A stretch of DNA of 64,000 nucleotides from Syntrophotalea carbinolica DSM 2380 (GTDB taxonomy: Bacteria > Desulfobacterota > Desulfuromonadia > Desulfuromonadales > Syntrophotaleaceae), in the NCBI RefSeq assembly GCF_000012885.1, contig NC_007498.2:1116001-1180000 (forward strand), in the 5' to 3' direction. The notes below the pieces were generated by a model, which searched no databases, was not told where the DNA came from, and saw only the letters and a list, made by a program, of their open reading frames with translations. Below, one piece after another: positions 11,678 to 21,500 of the stretch (position 1 is its first letter; every line of letters begins with the position of its first letter). The translations under genes and the position numbers were made by a program.

Positions 11678-13239
11678 ATCTGATTGAAGACGCTTGGTTG
11701 CCGGTTCTGCGGGAGCAGGGTCCGGATAAAATCGCTCCTTGGCAAATGGTTGAACCGTACAATCCCGTTTTGGAGATCATCGCTCCACGTCCCGATTTCC
11801 AAGGTGCGCTCTATCAGTTTCTGATCGGTCTGTTGCAGACCTGTTTCACGCCGGAAGATCACGATGAGTGGCTGGAATATTGGGAAGAAATGCCGACGGT
11901 TGAAGAATTGAAAAAAACTTTTGAAAAGGTGGCCTCTGCATTTGAGCTGGATAAGCCAGTCGACTCGTCTTTTTTACAGGACTTCGATTTGAAAGCTGGT
12001 GAGATAAAAAACATCGCGGGTTTGTTGATTGAATCTCCCGGTGGGAAAACGATCAAAGACAATCTCGACCATTTTGTTAAAGGTGGTGCGATTAGAAGGG
12101 TTTGTCCCTCCTGTGTAGCCACGGCCTTGTTCACCCTTCAAATCAATGCGCCTTCAGGCGGGGTTGGTCATCGGGTGGGACTGCGTGGTGGCGGGCCGCT
12201 GACCACCTTGGTGATGCCTGGTGCTAAGGAATCCCTTTGGAAAAAGCTTTGGCTTAATGTTTTGGATAGAGACTGGTTTGAAACGACCGACATCGAACTG
12301 GGCCCGGGCATTTTTCCCTGGATGGGACCGACGCGCATCTCTGACAAAGGCGGTAAGAACACAACGCCGGAGGATGTTGATTCTCTGCAGGTGTACTGGG
12401 GGATGCCGCGACGTATCCGTCTGGATTTTCTTGATGCCGAAGAGAGCCGTTGTGATTTATGTGGCGAAAACGCTACATCCTTTGTCGAAAAATATCGGAC
12501 ACAAAATTACGGGACGAATTATGAAGGTGCATGGGTACACCCGCTGACACCTTACCGTTTCGACCCTAAGAAGGAAAAACCTCCTTTATCTTTGAAGGGG
12601 CAACAAGGCGGCTTGGGGTATCGGCATTGGCTTGGGGTGACCATGACGGATCAGTCGTCCGGCGATTGCTCGGCAAAAGTTGTTAAAGCCTATATGGAAG
12701 AAAGGGTTCACAGCTTGACGGGAGAATCGCTTGCCAGGCTGTGGTGCTTTGGCTACGACATGGACAACATGAAGGCACGTTGCTGGTATGACCATGAAAT
12801 GCCCCTTCTCAAACTTGATGCCGCGCAAAGGGACAATCTGTTGCATTGGGTGAAGGAGTTGGTCGATGCCGCAACGGATGTTTCAGGATTTTTGCGAAGT
12901 CAGCTCAAAGAAGCCTGGTTTAAACGAGCCAAAGACGTTAAAGGCGACATGAATGCTGTTGTGTTGGAATTTTGGCAACAGAGTGAGAACGATTTCTATG
13001 CCTTGTTGAAACGTTTTTCCGATCTTCCCGGCGACCAACGTCAAGTTCCCCCGGAAATATACGCATTCTGGGCAAAAACCATTCGAAATCTGGCGCTCGA
13101 CCTGTTTGATTCCTGGGCGTTGGAATCTCCAGTCGAAGATGCTGATATGAAACGGATTATCGGTGCCCGTAAAGAGTTGGCAAAGAAACTGCGCACAAGT
13201 AAGGCAATGAAAACTCTGCTCAATAAATCTTCCCTATAG
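11674..13239 (+). CDS. cse1: Cascade large subunit Cse1 (CasA/Cas8e)
   Basis: PAM-recognising large subunit of type I-E Cascade, 521 residues. CPSCVATALFTLQINAPSGG, then VGHRVGLRGGGPLTTLV, is the family core motif. A further Cys pair lies in SRCDLCGENATSF. The ATG overlaps the cas3 stop by four bases. It is 15 bases ahead of cse2. Confidence 0.95.
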   Translation: MNLIEDAWLPVLREQGPDKIAPWQMVEPYNPVLEIIAPRPDFQGALYQFLIGLLQTCFTPEDHDEWLEYWEEMPTVEELKKTFEKVASAFELDKPVDSSFLQDFDLKAGEIKNIAGLLIESPGGKTIKDNLDHFVKGGAIRRVCPSCVATALFTLQINAPSGGVGHRVGLRGGGPLTTLVMPGAKESLWKKLWLNVLDRDWFETTDIELGPGIFPWMGPTRISDKGGKNTTPEDVDSLQVYWGMPRRIRLDFLDAEESRCDLCGENATSFVEKYRTQNYGTNYEGAWVHPLTPYRFDPKKEKPPLSLKGQQGGLGYRHWLGVTMTDQSSGDCSAKVVKAYMEERVHSLTGESLARLWCFGYDMDNMKARCWYDHEMPLLKLDAAQRDNLLHWVKELVDAATDVSGFLRSQLKEAWFKRAKDVKGDMNAVVLEFWQQSENDFYALLKRFSDLPGDQRQVPPEIYAFWAKTIRNLALDLFDSWALESPVEDADMKRIIGARKELAKKLRTSKAMKTLLNKSSL

Positions 13240-13254
13240 AGAGGAGGCCATAAA

Positions 13255-13800
13255 GTGAGAGAACAGGAGTTTTGGTCGGAAGAGGCAAAACAAAAGTTGC
13301 GAGCCTGGTTTTGCTGGCTCGACGACAATCGTGGCGACCGTGCTCGATTGCGGCGAGCCGAAACACCGGATGACGTAGTGCTGACCGAGCCGTTTTTTAA
13401 TTTTTTACGGCAGATGCCGGAAAGTTGGGCAAGGCCATGGAATCTGCCGATTGCCGCTATGGTTGCGGCGGTTCTGGCCCATGTAAAAAAGGACGAGGAT
13501 AAGGATAAAAAGGATAAGGATAAAAAATCTTTTGCCGCCCAACTTGCTTCACCAAAGCCGGGGACCGATAGACCCTGCATGAGCGAAATGCGCTTTCAGC
13601 AGCTACAGAAGAGCCGGACGCCGGACGAATTTTTTCGGCGTTTGATTCGTGCAGTCAAACTGGCGGATAGCCACGTGAACATTATTTCACTGGCTGACAG
13701 TATTCGCCGATGGATGAATGAATATCGTTACGGAATCAGCTTGAAGCCGCTTGACCGGCTGGCCGTACGTTGGGCAAGCGATTATTACACTTCTAAATAA
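13255..13800 (+). CDS. cse2: Cascade small subunit Cse2 (CasB)
   Basis: Small helical subunit (two copies per Cascade) that supports the non-target strand. The 181 residues start at GTG just after GAGAGGAGGCC. The MPESWARPWNLPIAAMVAAV helix fits the family. A lysine-rich insert (KKDEDKDKKDKDKK) near residues 80-93 is unusual and may be a flexible loop. Assignment rests on moderate sequence similarity and on position between cse1 and cas7e. Confidence 0.9.
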   Translation: MREQEFWSEEAKQKLRAWFCWLDDNRGDRARLRRAETPDDVVLTEPFFNFLRQMPESWARPWNLPIAAMVAAVLAHVKKDEDKDKKDKDKKSFAAQLASPKPGTDRPCMSEMRFQQLQKSRTPDEFFRRLIRAVKLADSHVNIISLADSIRRWMNEYRYGISLKPLDRLAVRWASDYYTSK

Positions 13801-13831
13801 TGTGAAAATTTAAAATCAAGGAGACATCATC

Positions 13832-14953
13832 ATGAGTCGTTTTATTCAACTGCATCTTCTCACCTCATATCCTCCGGCAAACCTCAACCGCGATGATCTG
13901 GGCCGGCCAAAAACCGCAAAAATGGGCGGAGTGGATCGTTTGCGGGTTTCTTCGCAAAGCTTGAAACGTGCCTGGAGGACTTCGGATTTGTTTGGAAAGA
14001 CTGTGAAAAATGGTTTAGGTACGCGAACCAAAGAGATGGGTAGGAAGGTTTATGAGCGTTTGGTGGAAAAGGGGATTGGGCATAAAGATGCTCTGTCCTG
14101 GGCCGGGGCTATTGCCGGAGTTTTTGGGAAGCTAAAGAAGTTGACAGATAAAGAAAAAACGGCCCTGAAAAAACTTGCTACCGAAGAGCGTCGCGAAAAA
14201 GAGTTGGTTGAAGTTGAAATTGAGCAGTTGGCGTTTTTCGATCTGGAAGAAGAACAAGCTGTTCTGGACCTGACAAATAGCATTGCGGAAAGAAAGGAAG
14301 GCCCGCAACCGGAAGAGCTGAATTTGCTGCGTCAGAAAATGACGTCGGTGGACATCGCGCTTTTCGGCAGGATGCTGGCCTCAAGTCCCGCTTTTAATGT
14401 CGAGGCAGCCTGTCAGGTTGCACATGCGATCAGCGTGCATCCGATTGTTATCGAAGACGATTATTTTACGGCAGTCGATGATTTGAACGATGGCAGTGAG
14501 GATGCCGGTGCCGCGCACATTGGCGAAACAGGTTTCGCGGCGGGGTTGTTTTACTCATACATCTGCATCAACCGTGACCTGCTGGCGGAAAACCTGGGTG
14601 GTGATGAAGACCTGGCGCAACGGGCCATCGCTGCACTGACCGAAGCTGCCGTCAAAGTGCCCCCCAACGGCAAGCAAAACAGTTTTGCCAGCCGCGCGTA
14701 TGCAAGTTATGTGCTGGCGGAAAAAGGTGAGCAGCAACCCCGTTCCCTTTCGGTGGCTTTTCTGAAGCCTATCGACAACAGGACGCTTTATCGTGATGAC
14801 CAGGATTTTGGCACCGCTGCCGTTGAGGCACTGGAAGCACATCGCCAAAACATGAACAAAGTATATGGCGATTGTGCGGATGAACTCTATGCGATCAATG
14901 CCCTGAAAGGTGATGGGGCAATGGCCGAGTTACTTGATTTCGTCACCTGTTGA
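13832..14953 (+). CDS. cas7e: Cascade backbone subunit Cas7e (CasC)
   Basis: Forms the six-copy backbone that holds the crRNA. The 373 residues begin MSRFIQLHLLTSYPPANLNR, and GGVDRLRVSSQSLKRAWRTS is the strongly conserved RNA-binding segment. The thumb region near residues 100-160 is charged. An AAGGAGA ribosome site is correctly spaced from the ATG. Confidence 0.96.
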   Translation: MSRFIQLHLLTSYPPANLNRDDLGRPKTAKMGGVDRLRVSSQSLKRAWRTSDLFGKTVKNGLGTRTKEMGRKVYERLVEKGIGHKDALSWAGAIAGVFGKLKKLTDKEKTALKKLATEERREKELVEVEIEQLAFFDLEEEQAVLDLTNSIAERKEGPQPEELNLLRQKMTSVDIALFGRMLASSPAFNVEAACQVAHAISVHPIVIEDDYFTAVDDLNDGSEDAGAAHIGETGFAAGLFYSYICINRDLLAENLGGDEDLAQRAIAALTEAAVKVPPNGKQNSFASRAYASYVLAEKGEQQPRSLSVAFLKPIDNRTLYRDDQDFGTAAVEALEAHRQNMNKVYGDCADELYAINALKGDGAMAELLDFVTC

Positions 14954-14963
14954 GGAGGCATGA

Positions 14964-15698
14964 ATGAAACATTTGGTCTTTCGCCTCTATGGGCCGCTTG
15001 CGGCCTGGGGAGAGATTGCCGTTGGCGAATCGCGCCACTCCGCGGTTTATCCCAGCAAGTCGGCGTTGTTGGGATTGTTGGCTGCGGCGCTTGGCATTCG
15101 GCGTGATGAAGAGGAGCAACAGGCTGCATTGGCTGCCGGGTATCTATTTGCCGTCAAAGTATTGCGAACCGGTTCGTTGCTAAGGGACTATCATACGACA
15201 CAAGTTCCGGATTCAGCAGGAAAGGTGGTTTATCGCACCCGTCGCGAAGAACTGATACGCGGTAAAGCACGTCTCGGAACGATCCTTTCCAGCCGTGAAT
15301 ATCGGTGTGATTCTATGGCCTTGGTCGCTGTCAGGGCTAATGCAAATGCTCCTTTTACTTTGGAAACAATTCGAGAGAAATTGTTGAAACCGGCATTCCT
15401 TCTTTACCTTGGGCGGAAATCCTGTCCTTTGGCTGCTCCCCTTGATCCGGTTGTCAGCGATTGGGACAGTTTCGGACAAGCTCTGGATGAAGCCGAACTC
15501 AAAGCTTTGATGGTAGAGCCCGACGATGAACAGCGATGGATACCTGTGGAATACCAGACCCGTTATTACTGGGAGGGTGAAGACAGCTCTCTGAAAGCGC
15601 AGCAGGTATTAACCCGCCATGACCAGCCTTTCTCTCGGAGACGTTGGCAATTTTCTCAGCGTGCGGAAAACCTGTGTATCGGGAAGGGAGAGGGCTGA
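14964..15698 (+). CDS. cas5e: Cascade subunit Cas5e (CasD)
   Basis: Caps the 5' handle of the crRNA and contacts Cse1. The 244 residues open MKHLVFRLYGPLAAWGEIAV, with HSAVYPSKSALLGLLAAALG, the standard Cas5 start. GAGGAGG precedes the ATG. The stop shares one base with the cas6e start (TGATG). Confidence 0.95.
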   Translation: MKHLVFRLYGPLAAWGEIAVGESRHSAVYPSKSALLGLLAAALGIRRDEEEQQAALAAGYLFAVKVLRTGSLLRDYHTTQVPDSAGKVVYRTRREELIRGKARLGTILSSREYRCDSMALVAVRANANAPFTLETIREKLLKPAFLLYLGRKSCPLAAPLDPVVSDWDSFGQALDEAELKALMVEPDDEQRWIPVEYQTRYYWEGEDSSLKAQQVLTRHDQPFSRRRWQFSQRAENLCIGKGEG

Positions 15699-16597
15699 TG
15701 TATTTTTCACGAGTTCAACTCCAACCGGAAGTTCAACGATCATCTCAGCTGAGCCAGGTGTTGACGAGTAACTCTTATGGGTTGCATCAACTGTTATGGG
15801 ATCTCTTCCCTGCAGAGGAGAAACGCAGCTTTTTATTTCGGGAAGAAATTGCCAAGGAACAGTTGAAAAACCAAAGACGAACTAAAGGGGAATCCCTTTT
15901 CTACATCGTTTCGAGGCATGATCCGCAAACTGAAACTCCCATTTTTCGGGTAGAGAGTAAAGTATATGCACCGGTTATAAGCCAGGGCCAGCAATTCGCC
16001 TTTAAATTACGGGCGAATCCCATCGTTGCCAAGAAAAAGCCAGGCAAAAAAAACTCCGTACGTCACGATGTTGTCATGAATGCCCAACGGCGCTTGCTTG
16101 AGGAGCTCGCAAGTTGCCTTGGCATTCTCGATGTCCAACGCCAAAAAAAATCGGTTTTACGCCATCGGATTCTCACTGCCTGGAAAGACGGTGAAAAGCG
16201 TTTCTGTTCAGAAAGGTTACGGGAAGATATTCGGACCAATGAACGATTCGAATCGCTGGCAGATGCGCATATGGAGCCGGTTCAACTGATGGACTGGGCA
16301 TTAAGGGCTGCTTCTGATTTTGCCCTCGAATCCTGGCTAAAGGATAAAGGAGTGCGAAACGGTTTCGAGCTTGTTCATGATGAAGGCATGAACGGGAGTA
16401 AAAGATTGCAGTTTCAAGCGGAAGGTTATCGGTGGCACGCCATGCCGAAAAAGGGTCGAGACGCAGGATTCAGTTCCGTCGATTTTGACGGAGTGCTGCA
16501 AGTGAACAATTCGGAGTTATTCCAGGCAATGCTTTTCAATGGCATTGGCCCAGCCAAAGCTTTTGGTTGCGGATTGATGATGGTACGGCGGATGTAA
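15698..16597 (+). CDS. cas6e: crRNA endonuclease Cas6e (CasE), long form
   Basis: Cuts pre-crRNA at the base of the repeat hairpin and stays bound to the 3' handle. The start at 15698 (MYFSRVQLQP) overlaps the cas5e stop and gives the family N-terminus. His30, with Tyr27 in SNSYGLHQLLWDLFP, is the likely catalytic pair. The C-terminal glycine-rich segment GIGPAKAFGCG fits the family. At 299 residues it is about 100 longer than the E. coli protein; the extra, lysine-rich part lies mid-protein (about residues 105-210). Confidence 0.93.
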   Translation: MYFSRVQLQPEVQRSSQLSQVLTSNSYGLHQLLWDLFPAEEKRSFLFREEIAKEQLKNQRRTKGESLFYIVSRHDPQTETPIFRVESKVYAPVISQGQQFAFKLRANPIVAKKKPGKKNSVRHDVVMNAQRRLLEELASCLGILDVQRQKKSVLRHRILTAWKDGEKRFCSERLREDIRTNERFESLADAHMEPVQLMDWALRAASDFALESWLKDKGVRNGFELVHDEGMNGSKRLQFQAEGYRWHAMPKKGRDAGFSSVDFDGVLQVNNSELFQAMLFNGIGPAKAFGCGLMMVRRM

Positions 16598-16600
16598 ACA

Positions 16601-16938
16601 TCAACCCACAATCTCGCCCAGTGCCTCCACCACCATTGCCAGCACTTCGGGGCTGGCCTCGGCGAGCTGTTTTTGCCGATGCGTTCCATGGCGAGGGTGC
16701 GGATTTGGCTGATTTTGACCCAGGACTTTTGGGGTGCATCGGGACCGGCGAGTTCGAGGGTGAGCGGAAATTCGGCCTTTTGGGGTTGGCTGGTGATGGT
16801 CAGGACGATGACTGTTCCGGAGCGGGCGTTGAAAACGTTTTGACTGATAATCAGTGCCGGTCGTAAGCCGCCCTGTTCGCTGCCGCGCACCGGGTTGAGG
16901 TCGGCCCAGCGGATGTCGCCTCTCAATATTCGGGCCAT
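16601..16938 (-). pseudogene. PemK/MazF-like toxin with a frameshift in a run of five A
   Basis: MazF-type endoribonuclease toxin. MARILRGDIRWADLNPVRG, then EQGGLRPALIISQN and WVKISQIRTLAMERIGK, are family motifs. After IGK the frame breaks at an A5 run (T5 on the plus strand, 16670-16674). In the next frame the expected ending QLAEASPEVLAMVVEALGEI continues to a stop at 16601-16603. One more A would restore a 112-residue toxin. As written, translation runs antisense through cas6e to 16426. The ATG at 16938 overlaps the antitoxin stop by 16 bases. It may be inactivated, phase-variable or a sequencing error. Confidence 0.8.
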
Positions 16939-17165
16939 TCCCTCAGGTCCTCTCCAACGCGTTCTTCGGCCAGGGCTTTTTCGAACCCGGGGTCGAGTTT
17001 TGCGCACTCCCGGGCCAAGCGGTTGTGGGACATACGCGAGAGCTTTTCCTGCAGGGCCTTTTCGATAACGCGGCTGCGGCTGGGGAATACATGGCCGGCC
17101 ACCAGGCGGTCGACCTCGCTCAAGGTTTTTTCGACAAGAGTGACGGCGATCTTTGTTTTTGGCAT
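16923..17165 (-). CDS. Ribbon-helix-helix antitoxin, partner of the MazF-like toxin
   Basis: An 80-residue protein starting MPKTKIAVTLVEKTLSEVDR, a typical ribbon-helix-helix opening (alternating strand residues then a helix). The C-terminal half is acidic (EERVGEDLREWPEY) and would wrap the toxin. I prefer the ATG at 17165 over an upstream start because it gives the canonical N-terminus. It precedes and overlaps the toxin, as is normal for these pairs. The pair sits between cas6e and cas1e on the opposite strand. Confidence 0.8.
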   Translation of the reverse strand: MPKTKIAVTLVEKTLSEVDRLVAGHVFPSRSRVIEKALQEKLSRMSHNRLARECAKLDPGFEKALAEERVGEDLREWPEY

Positions 17166-17207
17166 TTTCTGCCTTCCACCATGGCTTGGGGTATTACCTT
17201 TTGTATG

Positions 17208-17236
17208 ACGATATGTTTTACCCCGCAGTCTGTCAA
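17208..17236 (-). promoter_or_regulatory. Promoter of the antitoxin-toxin pair
   Basis: On the minus strand TTGACA (17231-17236) and TATCGT (17208-17213) are separated by 17 bases. The region overlaps the upstream side of cas1e, and the partial palindrome around GTATGACGATAT could be an antitoxin operator. Confidence 0.6.
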
Positions 17237-17266
17237 TGGTTGGTGCGAGGGTCAATGGGGGATTGA

Positions 17267-18476
<1,210 letters not shown>

Positions 18477-18548
18477 ATTTTGATCAGATTTTTTGGTGCA
18501 GTTTTTCGGTCTTTGAAAACCTAATATTTTCATGTGCTTAAAAATAGT
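18477..18548 (+). promoter_or_regulatory. CRISPR leader
   Basis: The short AT-rich stretch between cas2e and the first repeat has runs of T and A and no reading frame. By position it is the leader where transcription starts and new spacers insert. No clear -35/-10 pair can be picked with confidence. Confidence 0.7.
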
Positions 18549-21500
18549 GAGTTCCCCGCAGATGCGGGGATGAACCAGTCCGCCAGTCGTTGAACACCCG
18601 GCGACAAACAGAGTTCCCCGCAGATGCGGGGATGAACCTTTCCCGCGTGTCCCTGAGCTTGTTAAGCTTGCGAGTTCCCCGCAGATGCGGGGATGAACCG
18701 CATTACGAGTGGGGAACCGAAAGCGTCAAGTTGAGTTCCCCGCAGATGCGGGGATGAACCGTTTGGTAGGACGTGGCATGCTCAATAGGTGGGGAGTTCC
18801 CCGCAGATGCGGGGATGAACCGTCGGCAGCGGCACCGGAAACGATGTGCTGTAAGAGTTCCCCGCAGATGCGGGGATGAACCGTTCTGTTTTGCTCATGC
18901 TGCCTCCCTTATCGCGAGTTCCCCGCAGATGCGGGGATGAACCGCCTGCCAAGGGTGGTTATTTTCTCGATGAAATGAGTTCCCCGCAGATGCGGGGATG
19001 AACCGGCCTGTTTGCCCTGATTTCCTCGGTGACTACGGAGTTCCCCGCAGATGCGGGGATGAACCGTATCGCTTCGAGCATCATGTAAATCGCCTTTTGA
19101 GTTCCCCGCAGATGCGGGGATGAACCGATGGACGAGAACTACAACCTGACATACGAGGTGAGTTCCCCGCAGATGCGGGGATGAACCGTTTTTCGACCAT
19201 CTCGTCTTCGAGCTTTACGCGAGTTCCCCGCAGATGCGGGGATGAACCGTGCCTTTATTTCGTTGCGGCAAACTTCTACGTGAGTTCCCCGCAGATGCGG
19301 GGATGAACCGGTTGGGCCTGTTACAGCCGAATGGATTAACCGGAGTTCCCCGCAGATGCGGGGATGAACCGGAAAATAGATGGCAACAAAAGTAGGAAAT
19401 TTAGAGTTCCCCGCAGATGCGGGGATGAACCGTGGAAATGATTGGAGAAGAGCAACACCCAATAGAGTTCCCCGCAGATGCGGGGATGAACCGAGCACCC
19501 GGCAAATGTGGAAATGCACGTTGACGAGTTCCCCGCAGATGCGGGGATGAACCGGTGCTATCGTCTTTCATTCCCCACCTCCATACGAGTTCCCCGCAGA
19601 TGCGGGGATGAACCGTTGTACGGTGCTTCTGTAATGCCCTGACCAAGGAGTTCCCCGCAGATGCGGGGATGAACCGGAGAACTCGCCAAGGATGTCAACA
19701 GCGTTGTCGAGTTCCCCGCAGATGCGGGGATGAACCGGTTATTACCGTCTCCCCGTCCACGCTGAAACAGAGTTCCCCGCAGATGCGGGGATGAACCGGA
19801 ACAGATCCTCCACCTGCTGGCGCTCGCTGTGAGTTCCCCGCAGATGCGGGGATGAACCGAAGTTGAACACTCCAACAAAAAGAAAAGGCCAGAGTTCCCC
19901 GCAGATGCGGGGATGAACCGGTTTGGCTATGCCGATGCTGAAGTGAGCGTAAGAGTTCCCCGCAGATGCGGGGATGAACCGCTCGATCACGCCGCGCCTG
20001 TAAATCGTTCAGTGAGTTCCCCGCAGATGCGGGGATGAACCGTATATCCCGAATCCGTGGTTGACAATGGTGATGAGTTCCCCGCAGATGCGGGGATGAA
20101 CCGGGGAGGATTTTGATGAACTGATACGCCAGCACGAGTTCCCCGCAGATGCGGGGATGAACCGGACGACAACACGCCGTTTCCGACGTTGCCCGGGAGT
20201 TCCCCGCAGATGCGGGGATGAACCGGCAGCCGTGCCGTTTTCCTTACCAACATTATTGAGTTCCCCGCAGATGCGGGGATGAACCGCTTTTTGATGTCGT
20301 CAATCTTGGGGTTGAAACGAGTTCCCCGCAGATGCGGGGATGAACCGGATTGGGGCTGGCCGAAAAGCGGAAAGCTCAGGAGTTCCCCGCAGATGCGGGG
20401 ATGAACCGATAGACGACAACCAGGTGTTGTTGTTTGAGAGGAGTTCCCCGCAGATGCGGGGATGAACCGGCGGATGGAAAAGTCTTTACGCTCGACCTGT
20501 TGAGTTCCCCGCAGATGCGGGGATGAACCGGGCATCTCTGCGAAAAATCATAGGGTGACAATGAGTTCCCCGCAGATGCGGGGATGAACCTGTTGAAGAT
20601 GGGATCAATTTTTTGTTTCGGGCGAGTTCCCCGCAGATGCGGGGATGAACCGCTGGCGCAGTTGTTTCCACTGACCCAGCACCAGAGTTCCCCGCAGATG
20701 CGGGGATGAACCGATATGGTTATAACAAAAAACAAATCATGGAAGGAGTTCCCCGCAGATGCGGGGATGAACCGCCGCTTGACTTCCACCGATGCCAAGA
20801 CTGTGCGAGTTCCCCGCAGATGCGGGGATGAACCGGAGGGTTACACATGAGGGCAATGTTTCAAGGAGAGTTCCCCGCAGATGCGGGGATGAACCGTGTG
20901 ATGTTTCAGGGACGCTCTCTTAATTTTTGAGTTCCCCGCAGATGCGGGGATGAACCGCCCTTAAAGTCACCATACTGTAAGTCATACATGAGTTCCCCGC
21001 AGATGCGGGGATGAACCGTTTGAGCCGCTTATCGGTGATCCTGGTGATGGGAGTTCCCCGCAGATGCGGGGATGAACCGGTTTCGTGCAGCGTTGCTTCG
21101 CTCGGATATCCGAGTTCCCCGCAGATGCGGGGATGAACCGGGAGGCTCGCCTTGACCTTTCAGTTTTTCAACGAGTTCCCCGCAGATGCGGGGATGAACC
21201 GAGTGTGCGGTGGGTGAAGCGCCAGTGGCCGGAGAGTTCCCCGCAGATGCGGGGATGAACCGTAACAGTAGTAGGTTCAACAGGAGGTGCAGTAGAGTTC
21301 CCCGCAGATGCGGGGATGAACCGATCGCCGCTCTTAATGCAGCACTGGAAGACGAGAGTTCCCCGCAGATGCGGGGATGAACCGACTCTTGAAAAAATCG
21401 CTACGTGGTTACAACAGAGTTCCCCGCAGATGCGGGGATGAACCGTTGATACGTCTGGTGGGCCGGTGTCCTGGCTGGAGTTCCCCGCAGATGCGGGGAT

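Noticed and set aside
11674-13239. Type I-C or I-B large subunit instead of Cse1
   Set aside because: The GHRVGLRGGGPL motif and the cse2 neighbour are specific to type I-E.
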